Of a stretch of DNA of 64,000 nucleotides, positions 44,928 to 54,020 are shown in pieces. Under the pieces are notes generated by a model that did not search any database, was not told the DNA's origin, and saw only the letters and a program-made list of their open reading frames with translations. Position numbers and translations under genes: made by a program. This DNA comes from Phycisphaerales bacterium (GTDB lineage Bacteria; Planctomycetota; Phycisphaerae; Phycisphaerales; SM1A02), in NCBI GenBank assembly GCA_029245245.1, contig JAQWPT010000001.1, positions 1 to 64,000 on the forward strand, in the 5' to 3' direction. Within the stretch, counting starts at the first letter, position 1. Every line of letters begins with the position of its first letter.

Positions 44928-46283
44928 TCACTCTTCCCGGTACTCAAGGATCCTCACCGGTACTGTTGAACGATCAACGATGGCGATGATTTCACATTCC
45001 GCCCCAGAACCACCGGATACTCCCTGAGAACTGATGGTGTACACGTTGCTGCGGGCCGTGAAGCCCATGGCCAGTTCCTGTAGGAGATCATCGGTCATCT
45101 CGGGTATCTCTCTGAGATCCATGATGCCCGTAATGCCCTCGTTGCGGTTGTATCGCATGCTCAGGATGCTCTCTACGAGATCCTCCCGTCCCTCATACAT
45201 GTCCATCAAGAGGCGGCGGCTGGTGGTGTTGATGTTGAGCTTGCCAATATTGGGCTGGTGACTCGGTGAGGTCGAGGTCTCGTCGAAGATGGCCTGGATC
45301 TGCCAGTCTTGAAGCGGGGCGATCGGGTCCCCTGTCTCCTGGCTCTGCCCCTGGTTCTGCTCCTGGTTCTCCGTGGAGTCCTCGGATTCGGAGAGTGGGG
45401 TGGTGATCAGTGATTCGAGCATGAAGTCATCGGACTTGGCCATCGACATCAGGGTCTGGGCCTGCTGTTCACTGATCCCCAGCCGCTCGACCAGTTCCTC
45501 GATGGTAGTCAGCGGGTAGTAGATTCTCGGCAGACCACTGGCGGTTGCTCCGCCGTCGGTTGAGGTGGCGGTGAGGTATGCGGCCCACCCTCCGTCGAGG
45601 ATGCCGTCGGGCTCGTCATTGGGCATGGAACCCTCGCCGTCATTCTCATTCGCGTCGAGGCGGTTGTTGAGATTCCAGTCTTCGCCGCGAATGTCATCGG
45701 GGTCGAGTCCCGCGATCAGTTCCATTTCCGCCACATGCCATATCGGCGCGTTGCGTGGTTCGTAGCGCGCCTCCAGTGACAGGTAGTAGTCCTTTTCGAC
45801 GCCGAGTTCCCGCGGATCATCGTCCTCATCGATCCAGTCTTCGATCGCGGGTGAAACGCCCCAGGACATCGGGGAGAAGATCACTGCCAGGTAGCCGCGG
45901 CCATCGCCGTTGACATTGAGTTTTGAATGTTCGTCCATCGGCCCCGGCCATGGCTTTCCGTCGAGATCGTTGTGGCTGATGTTCCATTTGCCATGCTCGG
46001 TTTCGCCGAATGCGACATTCTCCATGTCCAGGGTCAGTGCCAGGGCGTTGCCCGATTCCGGTTCCACGGTGTGGTAGGCCATGACGGCGATGGTTGATTC
46101 GATGCCGGCCCGTGCCGTCCATCGTGCGCGGATGTCATCCAGCGTTTCCACACCCAGCATGCTTTGCCGGCCGGAGAAGACCAGGAGAGAGCTCACGATC
46201 AGTGCGCAGATGGAGATGGCCCAGATCACGACCACCACGGCCGAACCACGGCGGGGAACGGGATGTCGTGTTCGTCGTCTCAT
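44928..46283 (-). CDS. gspK: T2SS minor pseudopilin GspK
   Basis: The product is 451 residues. The N-terminal GSAVVVVIWAISICALIVSS is a GspK-type pseudopilin helix that lacks the usual Glu5. A large middle domain, including an acidic segment with NRLDANENDGEG, and the GspK SAM-like fold LGISEQQAQTLMSM follow; near the end NIGKLNINTTSRRLLMDM is the family hallmark. GspK caps the pseudopilus tip. The gene overlaps gspJ by four bases. Confidence 0.9.
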   Translation of the reverse strand: MRRRTRHPVPRRGSAVVVVIWAISICALIVSSLLVFSGRQSMLGVETLDDIRARWTARAGIESTIAVMAYHTVEPESGNALALTLDMENVAFGETEHGKWNISHNDLDGKPWPGPMDEHSKLNVNGDGRGYLAVIFSPMSWGVSPAIEDWIDEDDDPRELGVEKDYYLSLEARYEPRNAPIWHVAEMELIAGLDPDDIRGEDWNLNNRLDANENDGEGSMPNDEPDGILDGGWAAYLTATSTDGGATASGLPRIYYPLTTIEELVERLGISEQQAQTLMSMAKSDDFMLESLITTPLSESEDSTENQEQNQGQSQETGDPIAPLQDWQIQAIFDETSTSPSHQPNIGKLNINTTSRRLLMDMYEGREDLVESILSMRYNRNEGITGIMDLREIPEMTDDLLQELAMGFTARSNVYTISSQGVSGGSGAECEIIAIVDRSTVPVRILEYREE

Positions 46284-47161
46284 TCCCGCTCCAGATTCGT
46301 GGGGTCATCCGAGTTGCGAGTCGACTCTCTGGATCGTCCGCTGGAACTGCCGCCACCGCCGCTGCCGGTCATTTCAACTTCTGAGTCGGGCTGCTCTCCC
46401 GCCGAGAGCCCGTTTCCGAGTCCGTCCCCGGAGCCTTCCTCGCCGTTGAGCAGGGCCAGTTGTTCCTGGAGCCGGTATTCCATCACGTCGTCGGGAGGTG
46501 GAGTTCGTTCCAGGGGCACGATGGTGCGCAGGTGGGCCAGCGGCGAGTCGTACACCGGTTGGCCCGGCAGGTGGCCACTGGCGGTGACGGTGATGCGAAG
46601 GGCATGGGGGAGCCCGTCGTAGTCCGAATCCCAGTTCTCTTCCCACTGGTCGCCATCCCAGGCTTCGATTCGAAGTCCGACGACGCCTTCGGCGATGGGA
46701 GTGGTGATGCCGCCGGCGGTGGGGTACTGGTCGGGCATGGAGTCCCGTCGCTGCCAGAGTACGGGGCCCCAATCATCCTCATCGATGCGGTAGGCGGTCT
46801 CGTATTCCACACCCTCGCCGTTGTAGTCGATCTCGCGTGAGGCACGAAGGCGATGATTGAAGAGCAGGATCTCATCCCGATCGAGTTCGCCCTGTGGCGT
46901 GTCGGTGGTCTGATCCTCGAGCACCAGCCGTGTGAAGAACAGATCGTCACGTCGGAGAGTGGAAATCAGATCGCGTCGGAGGTTCTTCAGAGCCACGTTG
47001 GCTCGCAAGTGCGCGTCAAGACGCTCCTTGGAGATGTTCTTCGCCTGGACGATCTGCGTCATCGAGACGGCGAGCACGCTGAAGACCATGGCGGCGATGA
47101 CGCCGGCGATCAGCAGTTCGACGATCGTGAATCCACGCCGTGGTCGTGGGGGACGGGTCAT
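46280..47161 (-). CDS. gspJ: T2SS minor pseudopilin GspJ
   Basis: The product is 293 residues. The prepilin signal RRGFTIVELLIAGVIAAMV (cleavage after Gly, Glu5 present) is followed by a beta-rich domain with EGVVGLRIEAWDGDQW and GLPHALRITVTAS, typical of GspJ. The last 70 residues are a Gly/Ser/Glu-rich extension absent from most homologues. Start and stop overlap gspI and gspK. Confidence 0.88.
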   Translation of the reverse strand: MTRPPRPRRGFTIVELLIAGVIAAMVFSVLAVSMTQIVQAKNISKERLDAHLRANVALKNLRRDLISTLRRDDLFFTRLVLEDQTTDTPQGELDRDEILLFNHRLRASREIDYNGEGVEYETAYRIDEDDWGPVLWQRRDSMPDQYPTAGGITTPIAEGVVGLRIEAWDGDQWEENWDSDYDGLPHALRITVTASGHLPGQPVYDSPLAHLRTIVPLERTPPPDDVMEYRLQEQLALLNGEEGSGDGLGNGLSAGEQPDSEVEMTGSGGGGSSSGRSRESTRNSDDPTNLERE

Positions 47162-47664
47162 GAGTCTCCCCCTTCATCATCGTAGTACCGGCCTTCGCGA
47201 TCGAGCGGCTCGATCGGTTCCCGGGGAAGCTCCTCTTCTTCTTCTCCGTGTCGAGGTGCGATCTTGGTGTTGACCACGAGGCTCTTCGCTCGCGAGCCGT
47301 CGAGCCAGTTGATTGTGGCCGTCACGGTGTAGGGTTGGTAGTCCCCGAGGGGGTCCAACTCGAGCTCGTACGAGTAGTCCTGGAACGGAGGAGGGAAGTG
47401 CCCATCCCGGGCGTCTGCGCCAAGCCATCCGGAAGGTTCGGCGTTCGCGAAATTCCTGGGGCCTTCCACGACCACCATGCTGAGCAGTTCGTCGGCCAGC
47501 CATGCAGCGGTCATCCTGCGTTCGCCATCCATCTGCCGGGACATCGACTGGGTGCTCAGGGAGATGACCACGGTCATGCCCAGTGCGAGCACGATGGCGG
47601 CAAGGATCACTTCAAGGAGGACCACGCCATGTCGGCGGGGGAGATGGGAGGAGAATCGGTTCAT
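47158..47664 (-). CDS. gspI: T2SS minor pseudopilin GspI
   Basis: The product is 168 residues. The N-terminal helix HGVVLLEVILAAIVLALGM, with glutamate near position 5 after the cleavage site, is that of a GspI-type pseudopilin; MTAAWLADELLSMV matches the conserved GspI helix. It starts directly after the gspH stop. Confidence 0.85.
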   Translation of the reverse strand: MNRFSSHLPRRHGVVLLEVILAAIVLALGMTVVISLSTQSMSRQMDGERRMTAAWLADELLSMVVVEGPRNFANAEPSGWLGADARDGHFPPPFQDYSYELELDPLGDYQPYTVTATINWLDGSRAKSLVVNTKIAPRHGEEEEELPREPIEPLDREGRYYDDEGGDS

Positions 47665-48246
47665 TCACCAGTCCTCCTGCCAGCGACCGGTGGTGTCGAG
47701 ATCCTCGGGCTCGCGCACCGGGGCGGATTCGATGCCGTCCTCCTGCCGCTGGGGAGACAGGGCATGGGGGGACAGCGACAGCAGTACCACACGCTGTTCG
47801 TGCCGAAGTTCGATTTCGATCAGGGGGCGGTCTTCACCCGGCATCGCCGACAATGGCCACTCGACGAGATCGGCCTGGTCGCCGTCAACACGGACTTCAA
47901 GATCATCCATGCTCATGAAGTCCGGAAAGCGGACCCCATTGACCATCGGATCCATCTTCCAGAGCGGCTGGTTGGTTCCGCCTTCGACCGTTTCGCGTCG
48001 CATCAGCAGCAGAGCGCCTCGGTCCGGGTCGATCATGAGTCCGACCGGTTGCCGGCTGTGCTCGCTGCGGAGTGCGTACATCATCAACAGGTCACCGACC
48101 TGGTCCACTGCCGTGTCGAAACTGCGACCTTGTCGACTGGTCATCCGGTAGATGATCGACGACATCAGCATTGCCATGATGACACAGACGATGATCATCT
48201 CGACCATCGTGAATCCACGTCGCAGTGTGCGGCTCCCTCGCGTCAT
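47665..48246 (-). CDS. gspH: T2SS minor pseudopilin GspH
   Basis: The product is 193 residues from ATG 48246; a longer frame to 48312 runs into gspG and is rejected. The prepilin motif RRGFTMVEMIIVCVIMAML is intact with Glu5. A GspH/FimT-like beta domain follows (LMMYALRSEHSRQPVGLMID). The context between gspG and gspI supports the call. It has no obvious ribosome site and may be coupled to gspG, whose stop is 13 bases upstream. Confidence 0.85.
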   Translation of the reverse strand: MTRGSRTLRRGFTMVEMIIVCVIMAMLMSSIIYRMTSRQGRSFDTAVDQVGDLLMMYALRSEHSRQPVGLMIDPDRGALLLMRRETVEGGTNQPLWKMDPMVNGVRFPDFMSMDDLEVRVDGDQADLVEWPLSAMPGEDRPLIEIELRHEQRVVLLSLSPHALSPQRQEDGIESAPVREPEDLDTTGRWQEDW

Positions 48247-48259
48247 GCAGGAGGTCCAG

Positions 48260-48715
48260 TCAGTTGGTGACGTCGGCCGCGGGGCCCTCGCCACCGAGTT
48301 GGCCATCTTCACCGTAGGACGTGATGTCCCAGGTGAGGTTCACGTTTCCAGGGTTCACGAGCACGAAGGATCGGCCCCAGGGGTCCTTGACATCGTCGAC
48401 GTTGTTCACGTACGGGCCGTTGGGTCCGCCTCCATCCTCGGATCGAAGCGTGAGCACCTCGAAGTCGAAGTCCGAAGGTGGGGAGGAGACGCCGATGTCG
48501 AGCAGGTAGCTGTTGAGAGCCTGATTGAGCCGTGCAGCTCCGGTGCGGGCGATCTCGGATTTTGCCTGCCCCATCTTCTGGACGAGGGTGGTGGAGACCA
48601 CGGTCACCAGGAGTGCCATGATGGTGACGATCACGATGACTTCCACGAGGGTGAAGCCATGTCGGTGCCGGCGGGTGCCGTGGTTGTGACGGGTGATTTG
48701 ACGTGTGGATCTCAT
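48260..48715 (-). CDS. gspG: T2SS major pseudopilin GspG
   Basis: The product is 151 residues from ATG 48715; the longer frame to 49309 lies in gspF and is rejected. The prepilin site HGFTLVEVIVIVTIMALLV is complete with Glu5. The C-terminal domain has DPWGRSFVLVNPG and SYGEDGQLGG, the calcium-binding loop region of GspG. It polymerises into the pseudopilus that pushes substrates through the secretin. Confidence 0.93.
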   Translation of the reverse strand: MRSTRQITRHNHGTRRHRHGFTLVEVIVIVTIMALLVTVVSTTLVQKMGQAKSEIARTGAARLNQALNSYLLDIGVSSPPSDFDFEVLTLRSEDGGGPNGPYVNNVDDVKDPWGRSFVLVNPGNVNLTWDITSYGEDGQLGGEGPAADVTN

Positions 48716-48731
48716 GGGTTGTTGTGCCTTT

Positions 48732-48750
48732 CGTATGTATACGAACGTAT
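48732..48750. repeat. Alternating inverted repeats between gspF and gspG
   Basis: In the 47-base junction the series CGTAT-GT-ATACG-AA-CGTAT forms two overlapping inverted repeats. It is AT-richer than its surroundings and could be an RNA processing site, a small hairpin or an operator. No known motif matches. Confidence 0.3.
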
Positions 48751-48762
48751 TCCCGGCGTGGT

Positions 48763-50019
48763 TCATTGTGCAAATGCCTGCATTTCCATCAGAGGCAGCA
48801 GGATGGCGGCGAGGACGAAGCCTGCCACACAGGCCATGATGATGATCAGGATCGGGGGCAGAGCCTTCATGACGAGTTTGACGGAGGTGTTGACCTGCCT
48901 GTCGAAGGCCGTCGCGGCATGCATGAGCATGGACTCGAGTCGACCGGATCGCTCGCCGAGGTTTACCACCTGCACCAGCAGGGGGGGGAACAGTTTTGAT
49001 CGCTCCAGTGGTTCGGCCAGGGGCTTGCCTTCCGCCACCTGGCTCTGCACGCGGTCGATGGCGGCCATCATGGCCGTATTGCCGAGGGTGTCGCGAGTGA
49101 TGCGCAGTGAGTCGAGAATCGGCAACCCGGCGGAGCAGAGCGTGCCGAGCGTGTGGGTGAAGCGGGCGACGGCGACATCGCGGACGAGTTTTCCAACGAT
49201 GGGAAGTTTCAACTTGAAGCGGTCGAACTTCTGCCGGTTCTCCGGCTTGGCGATCCAGGTTCGCCAGAGCAGCCAGGCGGCTGCAATCACGATGATGATG
49301 ACGAACCACCAGTTCTGGAGAAACGTCGAGATGCCCAGGATCACGCGGGTGGGCATGGGCAGTGAGACATTTCCGGTGGCGATCAGCGGGCCCATGAGTC
49401 GTGGGATCAGGACCGTGACGAGAATGATGACGCTGATGAGAATCAGGCCAAGGACGAGCAGCGGGTAGAACGCTGCACTCATGAGTTCACGCCGCAGTTC
49501 CACGCTGCGTTCCAGGAGGTCAGCCAACTGGTGGAGTACCTCGTGGGTTCGGCCGGACGCCTCGGATGCCCGGAGCATGCCGATGACGAGATCGTCGAAG
49601 GGGCGACCGAATTCCTGGGCGGCCTTGTAGAGCGGCTCACCTGCTTCCACGCGATCGATGAGGTGGTCGAGAATGACCGGTGCGCCCTTGCCACTGGCCT
49701 GGCGCCGGATGGTCCGAAGCGCCTGCATCAGCGGGAGGCCCGCTTCCAGGGCCGTGGCCAGTTCGCGAATCAGGGTCGCCATCTCGGTCTTGCGGAGCGT
49801 GGGGCGTCCGAACCCGAGTCGGGATCCCTGTTGTGTCCTGGTGGTGGGCGACGCGTCCATTTTGCTGTCCGTGGTGGCGGACATGGTGGTCGTGATGCTG
49901 GTCGCGGTTTCGCCTCGCTGCATGAGCGTCCGGACGGCTTCGGCTCGACTTGTCGCCGAGATGACTCCGCTCTGGCGTGCTCCGCTGGTGCTCAGGCTTT
50001 GGTACTGGAACGTCGGCAT
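48763..50019 (-). CDS. gspF: T2SS inner-membrane platform protein GspF
   Basis: The product is 418 residues. After an N-terminal segment FQYQSLSTSGARQSGVISA, two GspF repeats are visible: LIRELATALEAGLPLMQAL and FTHTLGTLCSAGLPILDSL, each followed by helices. Three membrane helices occur at about residues 190-215, 240-260 and 390-410, the standard GspF layout. It lies between gspE and gspG with short gaps. Confidence 0.95.
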   Translation of the reverse strand: MPTFQYQSLSTSGARQSGVISATSRAEAVRTLMQRGETATSITTTMSATTDSKMDASPTTRTQQGSRLGFGRPTLRKTEMATLIRELATALEAGLPLMQALRTIRRQASGKGAPVILDHLIDRVEAGEPLYKAAQEFGRPFDDLVIGMLRASEASGRTHEVLHQLADLLERSVELRRELMSAAFYPLLVLGLILISVIILVTVLIPRLMGPLIATGNVSLPMPTRVILGISTFLQNWWFVIIIVIAAAWLLWRTWIAKPENRQKFDRFKLKLPIVGKLVRDVAVARFTHTLGTLCSAGLPILDSLRITRDTLGNTAMMAAIDRVQSQVAEGKPLAEPLERSKLFPPLLVQVVNLGERSGRLESMLMHAATAFDRQVNTSVKLVMKALPPILIIIMACVAGFVLAAILLPLMEMQAFAQ

Positions 50020-50024
50020 CGGAT

Positions 50025-51674
50025 TCAGCTCACCATTTCATCCGAATCCTGCGTGGCGCGAAGGACTTCGTCGATGGTTGTCTCACCCTCGGCGGCGCGA
50101 AGGATGCCGTCCATCCGCATCAGCATGAAGTCGTCGGCGACGGCCCGCCGGATCTCCGCCTGAGAGGCGCTGGTGGAAATGGCAGCCCGCAAAGTGGGGG
50201 TGATGCGAAGAAGTTCGAAGTAGCCGATCCGGCCGAGGTAGCCGGTGCTGTTGCATTTCTCGCATCCGGCACCACGCCAGGCCTTGCCGCCGAAGATGTC
50301 GCGCTCCTCCGGGCGGAGTCGCTGGGCGAGATCTTCGCTGAGGGGGATCTGTTCGCGACAGTGCTGGCAGATCCGTCGGCCAAGCCGCTGGGCCAGCAGG
50401 CCCTCAAGTACGGAGGCGACGAGGAACGGCTCCGCGTCCATGTCGAAGAGTCGGCCGATGCTGCTGATGGCATCGTTGGTATGGAGCGTCGAGAAGATCA
50501 GGTGGCCCGTGAGAGCGGAACGGATGGCGATGTCCGCGGTTTCGTTGTCCCGGATCTCGCCAACGAAGACGACGTCTGGATCCTGCCGCAGGATCGATCG
50601 CAGTCCACTTGCGAAGGAAAGTCCACGCTTGGGGTTGACTGGAATCTGGTTGATGCCGCTCAGTTCGTACTCGACGGGATCCTCGATGGTGATGATCTTC
50701 TTGTGGGGATCGTAGAGCCTTGTCAACGCCGCATAGAGCGTGGTGGTCTTGCCCGAGCCGGTTGGTCCAGTGACCAGCACCATGCCATGGGGCTTGGCGA
50801 TGAGCGAATCCATCGTGGCAATGAGTTCATCCCGCATGCCGAGGGTGGACAGGTTGAGCGACAGCGAGGACTTGTCGAGGATACGCATGACGACCGATTC
50901 GCCGTAGAGGGTCGGCACGGTAGAGACGCGGATGTCCACTTTGCGTCCCTCGAATCGAAGGGCGATCTTGCCGTCCTGGGGAATGTAGCGTTCCGCGATG
51001 TTCATCCCCGACATGATCTTGATGCGGCCGATCAACGCCGGCTGGAGATGCTTGGGGGGAGGCTTCTGCTCGTGGAGCATGCCGTCGATGCGATAACGCA
51101 CCTTCAACTCGTTCTCGAATGGTTCGATGTGTACGTCCGACGTGCGGCTCTGAATGGCTTCCAGCAGGAGCAGGTTCACCAGGTTGATGAGGGTTGGTTC
51201 CTCGGCCATCCGGTGGATGTCATCCGCCTCGATGGCCTCGAGGTTGTGCTCGAGATCGTCATCGGAATCATCGGCTGAGCCTGCGAGTGCATCGGCCATC
51301 TTCGAGGCGGTTGTCCCGTAGTGCTCGCGCATCAGTTCGGAGAAGTGCTTCTTCTCCATGCCTTCGCGGAGCACGGGGCGGGCGGTGAGCGTGGCAATCT
51401 CATCCGCTGCCTCGGTGTCCATGGGATCGAGCATGGCGAGCACGAGCTGCTGTCCGTCGAATCGAAGCGGAACAGTGCGAAGCCGGACCGCAACTTCGGG
51501 ATCGATCAGTTCAACAGCCTGGATGTCCGCCTTGACGGGCCGCTCGTGCCAGGCGATTCCAAGGAGTTGGCATCGCTCGCGCGTGAGTGATGGCGCGACG
51601 GCAGGACCGGCGTTTTCAGCGTCGTTGACACCATTGATCGCATGCTGCTCGGTGTGAGTGGGTTCGGTCACCAT
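50025..51674 (-). CDS. gspE: T2SS assembly ATPase GspE
   Basis: The product is 549 residues. An N-terminal GspE_N-like domain (residues 25-110) precedes the ATPase. Walker A GPTGSGKTTT lies at about residue 300, the Asp box at IRYRIDG-like VRYRIDGML, Walker B in DPDVVFVGEIRD and the His box in STLHTND. Two CxxC pairs (CQHC near 434 and CEKC near 470) form the zinc finger of GspE. It powers pseudopilus assembly on the cytoplasmic side. Confidence 0.95.
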   Translation of the reverse strand: MVTEPTHTEQHAINGVNDAENAGPAVAPSLTRERCQLLGIAWHERPVKADIQAVELIDPEVAVRLRTVPLRFDGQQLVLAMLDPMDTEAADEIATLTARPVLREGMEKKHFSELMREHYGTTASKMADALAGSADDSDDDLEHNLEAIEADDIHRMAEEPTLINLVNLLLLEAIQSRTSDVHIEPFENELKVRYRIDGMLHEQKPPPKHLQPALIGRIKIMSGMNIAERYIPQDGKIALRFEGRKVDIRVSTVPTLYGESVVMRILDKSSLSLNLSTLGMRDELIATMDSLIAKPHGMVLVTGPTGSGKTTTLYAALTRLYDPHKKIITIEDPVEYELSGINQIPVNPKRGLSFASGLRSILRQDPDVVFVGEIRDNETADIAIRSALTGHLIFSTLHTNDAISSIGRLFDMDAEPFLVASVLEGLLAQRLGRRICQHCREQIPLSEDLAQRLRPEERDIFGGKAWRGAGCEKCNSTGYLGRIGYFELLRITPTLRAAISTSASQAEIRRAVADDFMLMRMDGILRAAEGETTIDEVLRATQDSDEMVS

Positions 51675-51690
51675 GTGTGCATCATCCAGG

Positions 51691-53043
51691 TCAGTCCCGC
51701 TTGGGACCCTTGCGTTTGCCTTCGGGTTGTTTGTTGTTTCCTCGAGCCCCCTTGGGGTCCTTGCCGGGTCGCTTGCTGTTGGGAGTCATCCCCCGTTCGA
51801 CGGTGTTGGAATGGGAGGGGTTGCTCAGATGCTGCGACCCCGGAACAAGTTCATTGCCGGTTGGAGGGGCGAAACGACGGGCTCCTTCCAGTTCGTTGAA
51901 CTGGTCGGGAGAGAGCAGTTCCCGGAGCCGCTCGATGTACTCCCTGCCCATCTCCTTGCGAGCGGCGACGAGGTCCTTGGTGGGAGAGATGTACTTGATG
52001 GGAGCCTCGCCGTTGAGCTTGCGCATTTGGTTGCGGATCTTCTCGCGTTCGCGCTCCGGTTCGTTGCGCTGGATCGACTGGAGAATTCTGGCGTTGGCAT
52101 CTTGGACCTTGGCGAGGTACTCGTCGACGAGTTGCCGGACCGCTTCCTGGATCTCGACGGGGTAGTTGGTGTTGGCCGCTGCCGCTTCAAGCACCCGTTG
52201 AGCAGGCGTGCGTCGATAGGCGGTCGGGTAGGCACGCATCAGCGCGTCCTCGATGAACTTCGATGCATGCTCCTGGGGGAGAGCGGAGGCGATCCCCTGG
52301 ATTCCCCGGTCGTTGGTTTCCCGGACGGTGATCCGGGCATCGATGATCTCCTGCTTGCGCTGGAGGTCTTCCTGCGTGTCGGAGGCGTTGATCATTTCCA
52401 TGATCGTGGCATGCGGCCCGCGAAGCAGCACCGCCCGATCTTTCATGGCCTTCATGGCCTCGATGGACCAGGTGTCGACCGCGGGCTGGATCATGGTCAC
52501 CGTCGTCGGGTCCAGAGACATGTCTCGAAGGATGTGGTTCAGGTTCAGGTTTTCACCTGAGAGCAACCCCTGGTAGAAGGTCTGCTCGATGTACAGTTTG
52601 CGATTGAACGACATCCAACGGGATTCCTGCTCGGGAATCAGGATCACCCGGACATTCTCGATCAACTGGTCGCCCAGGAGTTCACGCTCGCCGATCCATC
52701 GTTGGATCGGGGCGAGGACCAGTGTCAGGATCTGCTCGGGATCGCCGCGGAGTGCCTCGAGGTCACCCTGAATCGCCTCGATCTCACTGTTCATGGACTC
52801 AAGGCCGACTTCGAACGCAATTTCGTAGTCTTCAAAGAGGGCTTCGGCGATCATCTGCTGTGTTTCATCGAGCTCAAGTCCCTCGATGAAGAGGATGAGA
52901 TCCCGGGTGAAGAATTCGGGCTTCATGGATTCGGTCAGGCCGCCAATCTGCGCGCGTGCACCGAGTGGCATGGCCAGAACGGCCAGAAGCCCAATGACCA
53001 TGGCGGCAAGTCGAGTCTTCAGTCGCGAGTCGTTCGTATGCAT
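51691..53043 (-). CDS. Secreted hypothetical protein, first gene of the T2SS cluster
   Basis: The product is 450 residues with a signal peptide (residues 1-31, ends GARAQ). The mature part is almost entirely alpha-helical and charged (for example LELDETQQMIAEALFEDYEI and REREKIRNQMRKL), with coiled-coil potential, and ends in a basic Lys/Arg/Pro/Gly tail of about 45 residues. I do not recognise a family; helical LTxxQ-type periplasmic chaperones (Spy/CpxP-like) are a loose comparison. It lies 16 bases before gspE on the same strand, so it is probably cotranscribed and may be a T2SS accessory or substrate. Confidence 0.65.
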   Translation of the reverse strand: MHTNDSRLKTRLAAMVIGLLAVLAMPLGARAQIGGLTESMKPEFFTRDLILFIEGLELDETQQMIAEALFEDYEIAFEVGLESMNSEIEAIQGDLEALRGDPEQILTLVLAPIQRWIGERELLGDQLIENVRVILIPEQESRWMSFNRKLYIEQTFYQGLLSGENLNLNHILRDMSLDPTTVTMIQPAVDTWSIEAMKAMKDRAVLLRGPHATIMEMINASDTQEDLQRKQEIIDARITVRETNDRGIQGIASALPQEHASKFIEDALMRAYPTAYRRTPAQRVLEAAAANTNYPVEIQEAVRQLVDEYLAKVQDANARILQSIQRNEPEREREKIRNQMRKLNGEAPIKYISPTKDLVAARKEMGREYIERLRELLSPDQFNELEGARRFAPPTGNELVPGSQHLSNPSHSNTVERGMTPNSKRPGKDPKGARGNNKQPEGKRKGPKRD

Positions 53044-53178
53044 GGGGGCACGCAGATACCTTAAAATGGCACAATGCCGGTCTCATAAGGTGTCCCGGGT
53101 CGATCCCGAGATCAAGGGCTGGATTGCTGGATCACTCCCCAGACAGGAGTCCAACGCACTGCCCCCTCAGAATATCGC

Positions 53179-53194
53179 ATTTCAGTCATGAAAT
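53179..53194. repeat. Inverted repeat upstream of the T2SS cluster
   Basis: ATTTCA-GTCA-TGAAAT, six-base arms with a four-base spacer, lies in the 203-base region between scoA and the T2SS cluster (53044-53246), both on the minus strand. It could be an operator for the cluster, but no regulator can be named. I see no convincing promoter hexamers or terminator in the rest of this region. Confidence 0.3.
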
Positions 53195-53246
53195 ACGTTC
53201 TTGGGCCGCTTCCGGGCCTGTTTCTTCTGGTTGGGGCCTGTGGGGC

Positions 53247-53945
53247 TCAGGAGCTCAGCACGGTTCGCTGCTCGATCCGCTTCTCGGATTCGGTCTGGAG
53301 AATCCGATTCACGAAGATTCCCGGAGTATGGACCTGATCCGGGTCGAGTTCACCGGTGGGGACCAGCTGCTCGACCTCGGCCACGGTCACTGTGCCGCAC
53401 ATGGCCACCATGGGGTTGAAGTTGCGTGCGGTCATGCGATAGATGAGGTTGCCGGCCTGGTCGCCGGTATGGGCCTTGACGAGGGCCAGGTCGGCCCGGA
53501 TGCCTCGCTCCAGGATGTACTGGTCGCCATCGAACTCCCGGTGTTCCTTGCCTTCGGCCACGATGGTTCCGACTCCGGTGCGGGTATAGAACCCGGGAAT
53601 ACCGGCGCCACCGGCCCGGAGCCGCTCCGCAAGGGTGCCTTGGGGAGTGAACTCGAGTTCCAGTTCGTCGGACATGAACTGGCGTTCGAACTCGGCGTTC
53701 TCGCCCACATAGGAACTGATCATCTTCCTGATCTGCCTGGTCTGCAGGAGCAGTCCAAGGCCCCAGTCATCCACTCCGGCATTGTTGGACACCACCGTGA
53801 GATCGCTGACTCCAGTGTCGCGGAGGGCGATGATCAGTTGTTCAGGAATGCCGCACAGACCGAATCCACCGACGGCGATCGTCATGCCGTCATGGACAAG
53901 GCCATCCAGCGCATTGGCGGTTGAACTCTGGACTTTGGTACCCAT
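53247..53945 (-). CDS. scoA: 3-oxoacid CoA-transferase subunit A
   Basis: The product is 232 residues from ATG 53945; an upstream in-frame start at 53981 gives an unlikely extension. The sequence follows SCOT subunit A closely: [53 protein letters not shown] and [12 protein letters not shown]. The enzyme moves CoA between succinyl-CoA and acetoacetate. The catalytic glutamate is on subunit B, and no scoB gene is adjacent: the gene is followed by the T2SS cluster and preceded by a divergent heme oxygenase gene. In most genomes scoA and scoB are side by side. Confidence 0.9.
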   Translation of the reverse strand: MGTKVQSSTANALDGLVHDGMTIAVGGFGLCGIPEQLIIALRDTGVSDLTVVSNNAGVDDWGLGLLLQTRQIRKMISSYVGENAEFERQFMSDELELEFTPQGTLAERLRAGGAGIPGFYTRTGVGTIVAEGKEHREFDGDQYILERGIRADLALVKAHTGDQAGNLIYRMTARNFNPMVAMCGTVTVAEVEQLVPTGELDPDQVHTPGIFVNRILQTESEKRIEQRTVLSS

Positions 53946-54020
53946 TTGAGGGATGATGACGAATCCTCGAAGGCGGTGCAAGCCGTGCCTCTTTCAGCCT
54001 CATTTCGCAGGACGCTCCCC

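Noticed and set aside
53189-53337. 49-codon frame with a lipobox-like LVGAC
   Set aside because: It runs antisense into scoA, has no ribosome site and no stretch of coding character beyond the first 20 codons.
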